Part shown: positions 16,942-25,845 of the stretch, in pieces
How the letters are laid out: every line of letters starts with the position of its first letter
Numbering within the stretch: position 1 is the stretch's first letter
Source of the DNA: Aminobacter ciceronei
Lineage (GTDB): Bacteria > Pseudomonadota > Alphaproteobacteria > Rhizobiales > Rhizobiaceae
Direction: 5' to 3'
Assembly: GCF_014138625.1 (NCBI RefSeq)
Contig: NZ_JACJHY010000032.1
Coordinates: 18,610-82,609, forward strand
Length of the DNA stretch: 64,000 bases
Program-made: the position numbers and the translations under genes
The notes under the pieces: model-generated
Seen by the model: the letters and a program-made list of their open reading frames with translations, nothing else
The model's database searches: none
What the model was told of the DNA's origin: nothing

Positions 16942-17664
16942 TTACTTCGAGCCGAGCGTCTTGATGGCGTCGGAGAACGACGCTTCGGTTTGGCGCATCA
17001 GAGCGGCGGTGTTCTCGAAGGCGCGCTGCACCATGATGAGCTTGCTCATCTCCTTGATCGGATTGACGTTGGACTCCTCGACGAAGCCCTGGACGATGCC
17101 GGCGTCCATGCGGTCGACCACCGGCTCGGGCGCCGTCGGCGGAATGACGCCGGAGTTGCCGTAACGGACGAAATTGGTACCAGGGTTGAACTCATAGAGG
17201 CCGATGGCGCCGACGAGGCGTCCGTCCTGGCGCAGCGAGCCGTCGGAACCCGCGGTGGGCGGTCCGGCACGTGGGTCAAGCTGCATCGGCGCGCCGCCGG
17301 CGTCGAGCACCGGATGGCCCTCGACGGTGACGAGCTGGCCTTCCGCCGTCATCGAGAAGCGGCCGTCGCGCGTCATCACGACGCCAGCAGGCGTTTCGAT
17401 GCCGAACCATGCGTCGCCGCGAATGGCGAAGTCGAACGGGTTGCCGGTTTCACGCATCGCGCCATGCTGGGTCGACAGGTAGGTATCACCCGGCGAGGTG
17501 AAGGAGACGGATTTCGGGCCGAGGCCGGAAACGACGTCCTCGAACTTCACACCGGTGGCACGGAAGCCGACAGTCGAGGCGTTGGCGACGTTGTCGGCAA
17601 TGGTGTTGAGACGCTTTTCCAGAGCCACCTGGGCGGAAAGGGCGACGTAAAGACCGTTCTGCAT
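16942..17664 (-). CDS. flgF: Proximal rod protein FlgF
   Basis: A 240-residue rod protein of the FlgF/FlgG family. It has the N-terminal rod motif (LYVALSAQVALEKRLNTIAD, NVANASTVGFRATGVKFEDV) and C-terminal EESNVNPIKEMSKLIMVQRA. It is distinguished from the longer FlgG (12941-13729) by the start MQNGLYVAL and by its place beside fliI. It lies 7 bp after the DUF1217-like gene. Confidence 0.96.
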   Translation of the reverse strand: MQNGLYVALSAQVALEKRLNTIADNVANASTVGFRATGVKFEDVVSGLGPKSVSFTSPGDTYLSTQHGAMRETGNPFDFAIRGDAWFGIETPAGVVMTRDGRFSMTAEGQLVTVEGHPVLDAGGAPMQLDPRAGPPTAGSDGSLRQDGRLVGAIGLYEFNPGTNFVRYGNSGVIPPTAPEPVVDRMDAGIVQGFVEESNVNPIKEMSKLIMVQRAFENTAALMRQTEASFSDAIKTLGSK

Positions 17665-17671
17665 GATGTTC

Positions 17672-18796
17672 TCAGAACCTCAGTTTCTGCATGGCAAACA
17701 GCACGTCAGTCGAAACGCCGTAGGCCGGCGACGACGAGCCGAACAGGGTGCCGACGGAGGCCTGCACCGGGGAGGACGGATTGTTGATTTCCCAGAGGCT
17801 GGTGAAGCGCTTGAGGAATTCGCCGAGCTTCTTGGGATTGGCAAAGGTCTCGATCTTCAGCTTGTCCTCGAACAGCTTGACCTGACGGTCGATGTTGGCC
17901 GAGGCGAATGATTCAGGCAGGCCGAGCGCGGTGCGCACGACCTTGGCCAGCGCTGGGTCGGCGAGCACTTCGTAGAAGCTGGTGATCGAGGGGGCCTTGC
18001 GCTCGAAATAGAGCGCGAGGCGCACGCCCTCATTGTCCTTGCCGGCGTCCTCTTCCAGGGTCTGGCGGACATACTTGTCGACCGCCGGACGCTGCGCGGC
18101 ATTGTAGGTCGTCGCATCCTTGCCGAGTGCTTCGAAGTTATAGGTGCTGGCAAACGCGGCGTAGCGCTTGTCCGTCATCTGGTTGGCGTAGCTCTTCGGG
18201 TCGCGAACGCCGCCGGCCAGTACCTTTTCCATCATCTCCTTGTTGGGGATCGACCCTTCGATGCCGAAGGATTTCATGGCGAAGGTGTAGAGCCTGGTGT
18301 CGGACATAAGGTCCTTGGCCGATGTCACCTTGACGATGTTGTCGAGGTAATACTTGACCTCCTTCTTGACCGCTTCGGAGTTGGGGTCGACACCATCGAG
18401 CTTGACCCGGATCAGGTATTTGTCGACCGCGCCCTGCTGCGCCTTGGTGTAGACGGTGGCCTTGTCACCGAGCTCGGCAAAGTTGAAGCTCTTGACGAAT
18501 TCGGCGTAGCGCTTGTCGGTCAGCTTGTTGGCGAAGCTGTCTTCCTTGGCCACGCCTTCCTTCAGGGCCTTGACCATGAAGGCCTTGGCGTAGGCCATGT
18601 CCTGCAGGCCGTGCGCCTTCATGGCGTATTTGAACAGACGGTCGTTCTTGACGAACTCGTCGATGCTTTTCACCTTGGTGATGTTCTTGAGATAGTACTC
18701 GGTGTCGCGCTCGACAGTGGGCTGGTTCTCCACGCGATCCAAGGCCTTGCCGAGATCCCGCGCGATCAGGTGGTAGCTTGTATAGGTATTGAGCAC
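17672..18796 (-). CDS. DUF1217-like flagellar-cluster protein
   Basis: A protein of about 374 residues made of repeated helical units. The segment ending TEYYLKNITKVKSIDEFVKN is echoed by KYYLDNIVKVTSAKDLMSD. ANKLTDKRYAEFVKSFNFAE is echoed by ANQMTDKRYAAFASTYNFEA. This internal repetition is typical of DUF1217 proteins next to flgF in rhizobia, whose role is not established. I place the start at GTG 18796 (VLNTYTSYHLI), with AAGGG about 8 nt upstream. The in-frame ATG at 18868 would add 24 residues that look non-coding. It is divergent from motA and leads the minus-strand operon. Confidence 0.8.
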   Translation of the reverse strand: MLNTYTSYHLIARDLGKALDRVENQPTVERDTEYYLKNITKVKSIDEFVKNDRLFKYAMKAHGLQDMAYAKAFMVKALKEGVAKEDSFANKLTDKRYAEFVKSFNFAELGDKATVYTKAQQGAVDKYLIRVKLDGVDPNSEAVKKEVKYYLDNIVKVTSAKDLMSDTRLYTFAMKSFGIEGSIPNKEMMEKVLAGGVRDPKSYANQMTDKRYAAFASTYNFEALGKDATTYNAAQRPAVDKYVRQTLEEDAGKDNEGVRLALYFERKAPSITSFYEVLADPALAKVVRTALGLPESFASANIDRQVKLFEDKLKIETFANPKKLGEFLKRFTSLWEINNPSSPVQASVGTLFGSSSPAYGVSTDVLFAMQKLRF

Positions 18797-18950
18797 GACA
18801 ACAGCCCTTCCGCCGCAGCATAGACGGTGAAGGCTACGCCCCATTGCTTGCGCGAGGCTGAATGGCATTGCGATGATCCTTCAAGCCTCACACAAGGCAC
18901 GGCCGCTATCTGTGCCTGTATGTTGCTTTGAAAGTGCGGAAGGACCTGCT

Positions 18951-19826
18951 GTGGGCATTCTGATCGGACTCGTCGTGACGCTGGGCTGTGTGCTCGGCGG
19001 CTTCATGGCGATGGGTGGACACCTGGACGTCCTGATGCAGCCTTGGGAACTCGTCATCATTGGCGGTGCGGCCCTCGGTACGTTCCTGGTTGCCAACCCG
19101 ATGGCCACCGTCAAGGATACCGGCAAGGCGATCGTCGAAGCGCTCAAGCAGGCAGTGCCGAAAGAGCAGGACTATCTCGAGACGCTGGGCGTGCTGCATT
19201 CGCTGATGCGCGAGTTGCGCACCAAGACCCGGTCCGAGGTCGAGGCGCATATCGACAACCCCGACGACTCGCCGATCTTCCAGGCCTATCCGCTGGTGCT
19301 CAAGAACTACGACCTGACGCATTTCATCTGCGACTATTGCCGCATCATCATCATCGGCAATGCCCGTTCGCACGAGATCGAGGCGCTGATGGACGAGGAA
19401 ATCCAGACCATCCGCGCCGACAAGCTCAAGTCCTATCACGCGCTGATCGCCGTTGGTGACGGCCTGCCGGCGCTGGGCATCGTTGCTGCGGTGCTTGGCG
19501 TGGTCAAGGCGATGGGCGCGCTCGACCAGTCTCCCGAAATCCTCGGCGGCCTGATCGGTGCGGCACTGGTCGGCACCTTCCTCGGCATCTTCCTGTCCTA
19601 TGCCGTGGTCGCGCCGATCGCCACCAAGATCAAGACGGTGCGCGAGAAGAAGAACCGCCTCTACATCGTCGTGAAGCAGACGCTGCTTGCCTACATGAAC
19701 GGCTCGCTGCCGCAGGTTGCAATCGAGTTCGGCCGCAAGACGATCTCGTCTTATGATCGTCCGTCGATCGATTCGGTGGAGCAGAGCACGCTGAACACGG
19801 CGATCGTCGAGAAGAAGGCCGCCTGA
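18951..19826 (+). CDS. motA: Flagellar stator protein MotA
   Basis: MotA is the proton-channel stator subunit that pushes on FliG. The 291 residues have four membrane spans, two near the N-terminus ([20 protein letters not shown] and [18 protein letters not shown]) and two after the cytoplasmic loop ([17 protein letters not shown] and [19 protein letters not shown]). GTG 18951 is chosen because it gives the usual rhizobial N-terminus and has GGAAGGA just upstream. The in-frame ATG at 18873 would add 26 unconserved residues. No motB is in the window, as in other rhizobia where motB lies elsewhere. Confidence 0.96.
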   Translation: MGILIGLVVTLGCVLGGFMAMGGHLDVLMQPWELVIIGGAALGTFLVANPMATVKDTGKAIVEALKQAVPKEQDYLETLGVLHSLMRELRTKTRSEVEAHIDNPDDSPIFQAYPLVLKNYDLTHFICDYCRIIIIGNARSHEIEALMDEEIQTIRADKLKSYHALIAVGDGLPALGIVAAVLGVVKAMGALDQSPEILGGLIGAALVGTFLGIFLSYAVVAPIATKIKTVREKKNRLYIVVKQTLLAYMNGSLPQVAIEFGRKTISSYDRPSIDSVEQSTLNTAIVEKKAA

Positions 19827-19862
19827 GCCAATGCGGGACGCTGACAAAGGGCATCGCCAGTC

Positions 19863-20795
19863 ATGAATACCACCGCAAGCCCGGCGGAACCGCGGGATGT
19901 CGTCATCGAGCGCCTGCTGGGCGATACCGGCGAGCCGGAGAAAGTGCTTGCCGCTGCGCGCCGCCTTGCCGAACGCGCGGCAACCGCTATTGCCGAGGCC
20001 ATCAACCACGCACTGCCAACGTCTGTCTTCGTCGAGGTTGGCGAGATCAAGCTTGGCCGCATGACGGATGCCAAGGCAGGCAAGAGCAACCAGGCGATGA
20101 CCGTCGCCCCGACCAAGCTTTCGCCCGATGGCCTGGTGATGACGTTTGATCCGCAGGCGATCGCCATCCTGGTCAACCTGATGTTCGGCGGTGATGCCGG
20201 CCGCGACATTGCCCCGATCGACCGCGATCTGTCGTCGATCGAGCTTGGCGTTGTCTCGCTGCTGATCCAGGATGTGGCGCGCGCGATGAACGCGCAGGGG
20301 CCGGACGGTGGCCTTGGCGTCAAGCTGCCGGCGCCCGACGCGATCACCGGCGCGATGATGAAGAAGCATGTGTTTCGCGACGGGCCGTCGGCGCGCATCG
20401 TGCTGACCGTGTCGACGATGGCTTCGCGCGGTACGCTGACGCTGACGCTGCCGCAGCGCGTGCTGGTTTCGGATCGCCGCCCGGCAGAGGTCGAGACGAG
20501 TGCTGCTCCGACCACCGAATGGCGCTCGCGCTTCTCCGACGAGCTGATGCGCTCGACCGTGAGGCTGGAGGCCTCGATGCCGATCGGGCGCATGACGCTT
20601 GGCGAACTGACTGGTCTCCAGGTCGGGCAGGTCATCGAGCTCGCCGAGAACACCCAGTCCAACGCTGTCATCGCCGCTCGCGGCAAGACACTGTTTGCCT
20701 GCGAGTTCGGCAAGCTCGGCCAGAATTACACAGTACGCATCCGGCGTCCGTTCGACTCTACAGAAGAAACAATTGAAGGGATCGTCGCGGGTTGA
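19863..20795 (+). CDS. fliM: Flagellar switch protein FliM (rhizobial type)
   Basis: FliM is the C-ring subunit that binds CheY-P. The 310 residues are of the diverged rhizobial type: a CheC-like middle ([18 protein letters not shown]) and a C-terminal SpoA domain ([20 protein letters not shown]). The canonical N-terminal CheY-binding peptide is not obvious. It lies 36 bp after motA and 52 bp before fliN, in the order motA-fliM-fliN-fliG-flhB. Confidence 0.9.
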   Translation: MNTTASPAEPRDVVIERLLGDTGEPEKVLAAARRLAERAATAIAEAINHALPTSVFVEVGEIKLGRMTDAKAGKSNQAMTVAPTKLSPDGLVMTFDPQAIAILVNLMFGGDAGRDIAPIDRDLSSIELGVVSLLIQDVARAMNAQGPDGGLGVKLPAPDAITGAMMKKHVFRDGPSARIVLTVSTMASRGTLTLTLPQRVLVSDRRPAEVETSAAPTTEWRSRFSDELMRSTVRLEASMPIGRMTLGELTGLQVGQVIELAENTQSNAVIAARGKTLFACEFGKLGQNYTVRIRRPFDSTEETIEGIVAG

Positions 20796-20847
20796 GCTGC
20801 TGCCCAGCAGCACCAGCCGCCGCGAACGACAGAACTGGAGAACACCG

Positions 20848-21252
20848 ATGAGCAAGGCACAGTCCAAGCCCGAGGTCGAAAAGCCCGAAATCGAAGAAGT
20901 CGAGGACGATCAGCTCAATCGTGCCATCGAAGAATTGCGCGGCGTGCTGAGCGAAGAGGAAAAGCGGCCAAGCGCCGGCGGTGCAGCGGCGGCAGCCGGC
21001 AACAGCAGCGTGATCTTCGGCATTCCGGTCGAAGTGCAGATCGTGCTCGGCAGCACCGAAATGCCGGTGTCGGAGCTGATGGCGCTGCAGAAGGGCTCGA
21101 CGGTTGCGCTCGACCGCCGCATCGGCGAACCTGTCGACGTCGTGGTCAACGGAAGGCGTATCGCACGTGGCGAAATCACGGTACTTGAGAGCGATCCGTC
21201 GCGTTTCGGCATCCGCCTGACCGAAATCGTAGCGGCGACGAAGAGCGCCTGA
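20848..21252 (+). CDS. fliN: Flagellar switch protein FliN
   Basis: A C-ring protein of 134 residues. After an acidic leader ([20 protein letters not shown]) comes the SpoA domain: [20 protein letters not shown] and a C-terminal [20 protein letters not shown]. The start ATG 20848 follows a GGAG 7 nt upstream. An earlier in-frame start at 20695 would lie inside fliM. Confidence 0.96.
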   Translation: MSKAQSKPEVEKPEIEEVEDDQLNRAIEELRGVLSEEEKRPSAGGAAAAAGNSSVIFGIPVEVQIVLGSTEMPVSELMALQKGSTVALDRRIGEPVDVVVNGRRIARGEITVLESDPSRFGIRLTEIVAATKSA

Positions 21253-21301
21253 GGACTGGACTTTTGACTGTGCTTACCCCTGCTTCCAGAGAGACCTCCG
21301 C

Positions 21302-22315
21302 ATGACCACGTCGCTGGCGTCGCTGACGCGGCCACAGAAGGCTGCGGCTATTTTGGTGGCCATGGGCAAGCCCTCGGCCAGCCGTCTGCTGAAGTTCTTC
21401 AAGCAGGAGGAGCTCAAGGCGCTCATCGAAGGCGCGCGGCTGCTGCGTACGATTCCCCAGGCCGATCTCGAACGGATCGTCGCCGAGTTCGAGGCCGAGT
21501 TCACCGAAGGTGCCGGCCTGCTCGATTCCGCCGACAAGATGGACACCATCCTCAACGAGTCGCTGTCGCCGGAAGAAATGAACGCCCTGATGGGCAATGG
21601 CGAACCCTTGATGATCAAGGATAACCTGCCGCCGGTGTGGCCGCAGGTCGAAAGGCTCGAAGCAACGCAGATCGGCACTTTCCTTGCGAATGAGCATCCG
21701 CAGACCGCGGCGATGATCCTGTCCAACCTGGCGCCGACCTATGCGGCACGCGTGGTGTTGTCGATGGAAAAGCCGGTGCGCAGCGAGATCATCAAGCGCA
21801 TGATGGAATTGGCCAACGTGCCCGAGGCGGCGACCAAGCTGGTCGAGCAGCAGCTGCGCAACCACGTGCTGACCGAGAGCGCCCAGAAGGATACATCGGT
21901 CGGACAAACGCGCGTCGCCAGCGTCCTCAACGAACTGGACAAGTCGCAGCTCGAAGAGGTGATGAGCGACCTGCGGGAAGTCGGCATGGCCGATCTCGAT
22001 GCCATCCGCGCCCGCCTGTTCTCCTTCGAAGACATCACGTCGATGTCGCAGAAGGCGCGCGTGGCTCTGTTCGATGGACTCTCGACCGAACTCATCACCA
22101 TGGCCCTGCGTGGAACGCCGCTGCCGCTCGCCGAGGCCGTGCTGTCGTCGATCAGCGCGCGCTCGCGCCGCATGATCGAGTCCGAACTGAGCCAGGGATC
22201 GGAAGGCATTCAACCGGCCGACATCCTGCGTGCCCGCAAGACCATCGCTTCTACTGCCTTGCGCATGTCAAACGAGGGCCTCCTCGAATTGCCATCCGCG
22301 CAAGACGCCGCCTGA
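21302..22315 (+). CDS. fliG: Flagellar rotor protein FliG
   Basis: FliG joins the MS ring to the C ring and takes torque from MotA. The 337 residues contain the N-terminal FliF-binding region (LTRPQKAAAILVAMGKPSAS), the EHPQTAAMILSNLAPTYAAR armadillo motif and a charged C-terminal torque helix (FSFEDITSMSQKARVALFDG). It lies 49 bp after fliN, and GAGAG lies upstream of the ATG. Confidence 0.96.
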   Translation: MTTSLASLTRPQKAAAILVAMGKPSASRLLKFFKQEELKALIEGARLLRTIPQADLERIVAEFEAEFTEGAGLLDSADKMDTILNESLSPEEMNALMGNGEPLMIKDNLPPVWPQVERLEATQIGTFLANEHPQTAAMILSNLAPTYAARVVLSMEKPVRSEIIKRMMELANVPEAATKLVEQQLRNHVLTESAQKDTSVGQTRVASVLNELDKSQLEEVMSDLREVGMADLDAIRARLFSFEDITSMSQKARVALFDGLSTELITMALRGTPLPLAEAVLSSISARSRRMIESELSQGSEGIQPADILRARKTIASTALRMSNEGLLELPSAQDAA

Positions 22316-22341
22316 CCTTATCCGACGCGGTCTGCTGAGCA

Positions 22342-23418
22342 ATGTCGGACGAGGACAAAGACTCCAAAACAGAAGAGCCGACAGAGAAGAAAATCCGCGA
22401 CACGATGGAGAAGGGCAAGCTGCCCGTCTCCAAGGAAGTCGCGATCTTCACCTCGTTCCTGGCGATCATGGTCTATGCCGTGTTCTTTGCCAGCTCGTCG
22501 GTCGCCGAACTCGGCGTCTTCCTGTCCAATTTCCTCGAAAAGCCCGAGGCCTGGCCGCTCGGCACCGAGCGCGACGTCATCGAACTCTACCAGGCGGTGG
22601 CGGTCGAGATCGCACGCGCGGTCGCCAGCCTGTTCGTGATGCTGATCGTGGCGGGCGTCGGTGCGTCGCTGATCCAGAACGTGCCGCAGTTCGTCGGCGA
22701 GCGCATCCGCCCGCAAGCCGAACGCATTTCCCTGACCAAGGGCTGGAAGCGCATGTTCGGCGCCCAGGGCCTTGTCGAATTCCTGAAGTCGCTGGGCAAG
22801 CTCGGCTTCGTGATGATCGTGCTTTACTTCGTGCTGTCGGACGATCATCGCCGGCTGCTGGCCGGTATGATCACCAATCCGGTGGCCTTTGGCGACGTCA
22901 TCCGCGGCATCACCGTCGACATCCTGGTGGCGATCGTCTTCGTCATGGGGGTGATCGGCGTCGCCGACATCGTGTGGTCACGCTTCCACTGGTTCCAGGA
23001 ACAGCGCATGACCAAGCAGGAGGTCAAGGACGAGATGAAGCAGTCGGAAGGCGATCCGATCGTCAAGGCCCGGCTGCGCTCGATCGCCCGCGACCGCGCT
23101 CGCCAGCGCATGATGACCGCGGTGCCCAAGGCGACGCTGGTGATCGCCAATCCGACTCACTTCGCCATCGCGTTGCGCTACGTCCGCAACGAGGATGCAG
23201 CACCTGTCGTGCTCGCCAAGGGGCAGGACCTGGTCGCTTTGAAGATCCGCGAAATAGCCGAACTGAACGGCATTCCAGTGTTCGAAGACGTGGCGCTCGC
23301 CCGCTCCATGTACAAGCAAGTTTCAGTGGATAGTGTCATTCCATCGCAGTTCTACCAGGCCGTCGCCGAACTGGTGCGGATCGTTTACGGAAACAAGGCT
23401 CAGCGCAATCCGTCATGA
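22342..23418 (+). CDS. flhB: Flagellar export switch protein FlhB
   Basis: FlhB is the substrate-specificity switch of the export gate. The 358 residues start MSDEDKDSKTEEPTEKKIRD, the classic FlhB opening, followed by four membrane spans. A C-terminal cytoplasmic domain carries the autocleavage motif NPTH (VIANPTHFAIALRY) and LREIAE-like KIREIAELNGIPVFED. Its stop overlaps the next gene's start by four bases. Confidence 0.98.
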   Translation: MSDEDKDSKTEEPTEKKIRDTMEKGKLPVSKEVAIFTSFLAIMVYAVFFASSSVAELGVFLSNFLEKPEAWPLGTERDVIELYQAVAVEIARAVASLFVMLIVAGVGASLIQNVPQFVGERIRPQAERISLTKGWKRMFGAQGLVEFLKSLGKLGFVMIVLYFVLSDDHRRLLAGMITNPVAFGDVIRGITVDILVAIVFVMGVIGVADIVWSRFHWFQEQRMTKQEVKDEMKQSEGDPIVKARLRSIARDRARQRMMTAVPKATLVIANPTHFAIALRYVRNEDAAPVVLAKGQDLVALKIREIAELNGIPVFEDVALARSMYKQVSVDSVIPSQFYQAVAELVRIVYGNKAQRNPS

Positions 23419-23852
23419 AAAATCAGCAGTACGCTTCGACCCGTGAAGTACTTGTTGCAACGGCGATCCAGCCGGTGGTGCGCGAATTGCGCCTCGTCGA
23501 CCTTGCCGACTACATCGCCTTCATCAGGCTCGAGCATTTTGCCAACGTGGCCGACCTGGTCGATTCTGCGGCGGAGCTCTATTTCATGCCGGGCGCGCTG
23601 CGCCTCGGACTGGGCGGTGAGGCGCATGTCAGCTGGACGGGTAGCCCGCGCATCGTTCTTGACCTCGAGCTCAGGCCGGAAGGGGCGGTGGTCTATTTCC
23701 AGCTGTCGATGACGGCGACCAACGCGTCAGTGGAAGTCCACTATGTGTCGTTCGAGAAACCGGATCCGGAGCCGGAAAAGAACACGGAATATCTCGCCGC
23801 CGCCATCCAGCATGCGATGATCAGGCGGACTCCGCAGGCTGAAGCTGCCTAG
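23415..23852 (+). CDS. Conserved small protein downstream of flhB, function unknown
   Basis: A 145-residue soluble protein with no signal or membrane segment. The N-terminal half looks helical (LRLVDLADYIAFIRLEHFAN). The rest looks like beta strands with an acidic motif (SVEVHYVSFEKPDPEPEKNT). It is translationally coupled to flhB (ATGA overlap). A small gene follows flhB in other rhizobial clusters too, so a flagellar role is likely by context. I do not recognise a domain. Confidence 0.75.
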   Translation: MKNQQYASTREVLVATAIQPVVRELRLVDLADYIAFIRLEHFANVADLVDSAAELYFMPGALRLGLGGEAHVSWTGSPRIVLDLELRPEGAVVYFQLSMTATNASVEVHYVSFEKPDPEPEKNTEYLAAAIQHAMIRRTPQAEAA

Positions 23853-23979
23853 ATTCGAGTGATGCCGGCCTGCGAATGCCTGCTCCCTTCGCTTCCGGTG
23901 CTCACGTAGGTTGAATGTACGCTCCGGTTCTCGGTACCGGCCATTTTTGGCTCGGCCTGACCCGAAACCCCGACCAGCG

Positions 23980-24735
23980 CTAGTCGATCAGGCCCAGCCG
24001 CAGCGCCTTGGCGACCGCATGCATGCGGTTGACGGCGTTGAGCTTCTGCGTCGTCTGGGTGAGATACTGGTTGGCGGTGTGCACCGAAAGCTTGAGCAGC
24101 TTGGCGATCTCTTCGCTGGTGTAGCCGCGAGAGGTCAGCTTCAGGCACTCGATCTCGCGGCGCGACATCGACGGGAGGTCGCGTGACTGGGGCGAGATGA
24201 TGCGCGACACCGCATCGAACAGCGCAAAGCAGCGGCCGTGCAGGTCGTGCAGCGTCTGCGGGTTGGGTGAAAGCTCCGGGCCGCCGAAGATGAAGAGGCC
24301 GACCTGGCCGCGATCGGTGTAAACAGGAAATGCGATGCCGCGGCCACTCTGGGCGAGTGGTTCGATGCGGCTGGTCCAGGTGAGTGCTGAAAAGACCTCA
24401 GGGGCATCAGCGTCATCCGTCCACCAGCATGGCGCGGTCGACTGGCGCGCATGGCGCATCAGGTGTTCGCCGATGCCGCCGCCGAGCAGGCGGGCAGCCG
24501 ACATGGAGCCGGGATAGTCGGAATCAAAGCATGCCGTCAGCCGGCCGCTTTCTGCGGGTGGACCTGCCAGGCACAGCGCGAAATCGCGCGCGCCGAGATC
24601 GACCGAGATCCAGCGGCAGCGCTTGGCGGCGTCCGCGAGCGTTACGGCTTGCAAGCCGATCGGGTGAGGGGCGGACGGAACATCCTGTTCATAATCGCGT
24701 GCGCGGCTCAGCTGCTTTGCCTGGGCGTAGCTCAA
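23980..24735 (-). CDS. visR: LuxR-type flagellar master regulator VisR
   Basis: VisR forms a heteromer with VisN that activates the rem-dependent flagellar cascade in Sinorhizobium. The protein has an N-terminal sensor-like domain and a C-terminal LuxR helix-turn-helix (MSRREIECLKLTSRGYTSEE, then KLSVHTANQYLTQTTQKLNA). I place the start at TTG 24735, which overlaps the visN stop (TTGA) and gives 251 residues. Upstream frame extension runs into the visN coding region. An internal start is possible. It is the second gene of a visN-visR operon that converges on the flhB operon. Confidence 0.88.
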   Translation of the reverse strand: MSYAQAKQLSRARDYEQDVPSAPHPIGLQAVTLADAAKRCRWISVDLGARDFALCLAGPPAESGRLTACFDSDYPGSMSAARLLGGGIGEHLMRHARQSTAPCWWTDDADAPEVFSALTWTSRIEPLAQSGRGIAFPVYTDRGQVGLFIFGGPELSPNPQTLHDLHGRCFALFDAVSRIISPQSRDLPSMSRREIECLKLTSRGYTSEEIAKLLKLSVHTANQYLTQTTQKLNAVNRMHAVAKALRLGLID

Positions 24736-25433
24736 ATGATGCCGCTCCTGATTGCGGTCGCAATCGCCATGGCGCGATTGGAGGCCGACAGTTTCTGGAT
24801 CGCGTGGGTGATGTAGCTGTTGACGGTGTTGGACGACACGCCGAGGATCAGCGCCACCTCGTCGGTGGTCTTGCCCTCGGAGACCCAGAACAGGCACTCC
24901 CGCTCGCGGTCCGACAAGGGGTCCTGCATTGTCGCTGCGGCCAGCACGCTGGGCGCCTGCGACAGGGCATAGCAACATTCGAGCTGGGTGCGCGGCATGA
25001 CGTTCGGATCGATGCGACCGGCCTCGGCAGCCGAGAACAATACGAACAGGCGTTGGCGGCCGACATGCAGGCGAAGTGCGAAGATTTCGGCATGGCCGAG
25101 CACGTCGAGCAGGCGGGCTTCCTCGCCGCCGAGAATGGCGGGCGCCTGGGAGGCCAGCACGCTCTGCGGGCGTGCGCCCGGCGCACTGGCGAACGGGCCC
25201 TGAGCCAGACCGGCGATCAGTGCATGGCCGGCGAGCTGGATGGCGTCGTAGATCCAGTTCGAGGCGATGATCTGGAGATTGTCGCGCTCCTGATCCTGGG
25301 CGATGGCGACCAGCATGTAGCCGTCTGCACCGATCTCGTCGGTCAGGTTCATGAAAAAAGCGGTGAGATCGCTTCTGGATGCGAGCCTTGCTGCGACGGT
25401 GGTCTGTTCGTTGCGAGCGGCGAGGGCGGTCAT
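24732..25433 (-). CDS. visN: LuxR-type flagellar master regulator VisN
   Basis: The partner of VisR. The 233 residues have a GAF/autoinducer-like N-terminal half (LTAFFMNLTDEIGADGYMLV) and a LuxR DNA-binding domain (LSDRERECLFWVSEGKTTDE, then ILGVSSNTVNSYITHAIQKL). It overlaps visR by four bases. In Sinorhizobium visNR lies directly next to fliF. Here the pair lies 22 kb away, at the other end of the cluster. Confidence 0.88.
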   Translation of the reverse strand: MTALAARNEQTTVAARLASRSDLTAFFMNLTDEIGADGYMLVAIAQDQERDNLQIIASNWIYDAIQLAGHALIAGLAQGPFASAPGARPQSVLASQAPAILGGEEARLLDVLGHAEIFALRLHVGRQRLFVLFSAAEAGRIDPNVMPRTQLECCYALSQAPSVLAAATMQDPLSDRERECLFWVSEGKTTDEVALILGVSSNTVNSYITHAIQKLSASNRAMAIATAIRSGII

Positions 25434-25845
25434 TTCAGAAACTTCTGCCGGAATCCATAAGGGTACCTGGTCTGGGCGGCGCCCGAACCGGTCGAAATAC
25501 TCGTGACTATGACGCTAGAAACGCGACGCGGACGCCTTATGCATCCATCGGCCGAATCCGTGCGGGTCGCGCGAAGCCTGACGCGCTCTCAACCGAGAAA
25601 AATCCCGGTATTTCAGAGAGTTGGTGGTTCGCCGCGCCCCCCGTGGACCGGCTGATTCGGGTTCAATTTAACCCCTCGCGAATCGCTCCGCAAACAGAAT
25701 TGACAAAAAGTTAATTCAGAGTCCTTCGACAGACTCAAGGCAGCCGGAAACGCTGCGGAAACCTTCGGGAAAGCTTCGCGAGAATGGCCATTGATCGCCT
25801 GGCCCGTTCGGCTTAACGCTGCGTCGCGTGGGGCAGGGATAGCAG
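25434..25845. other. 412-bp divergent intergenic region (visN / TMEM43 gene)
   Basis: No gene is supported. It must hold the visN promoter on the minus strand. A 16-bp imperfect palindrome GGGTTcAATTtAACCC lies at 25659-25674, and an A/T-rich stretch (AATTGACAAAAAGTTAATTC) lies at 25698-25717. Neither can be assigned to a known factor. Confidence 0.6.

Noticed and set aside
15445..17787. A 780-codon plus-strand frame opposite fliI and flgF
   Set aside because: It is antisense to clearly conserved fliI and flgF, and exists only because high GC suppresses stop codons.
18906..20867. A 653-codon minus-strand frame opposite motA and fliM
   Set aside because: Antisense shadow of conserved motA/fliM with no recognisable domain.
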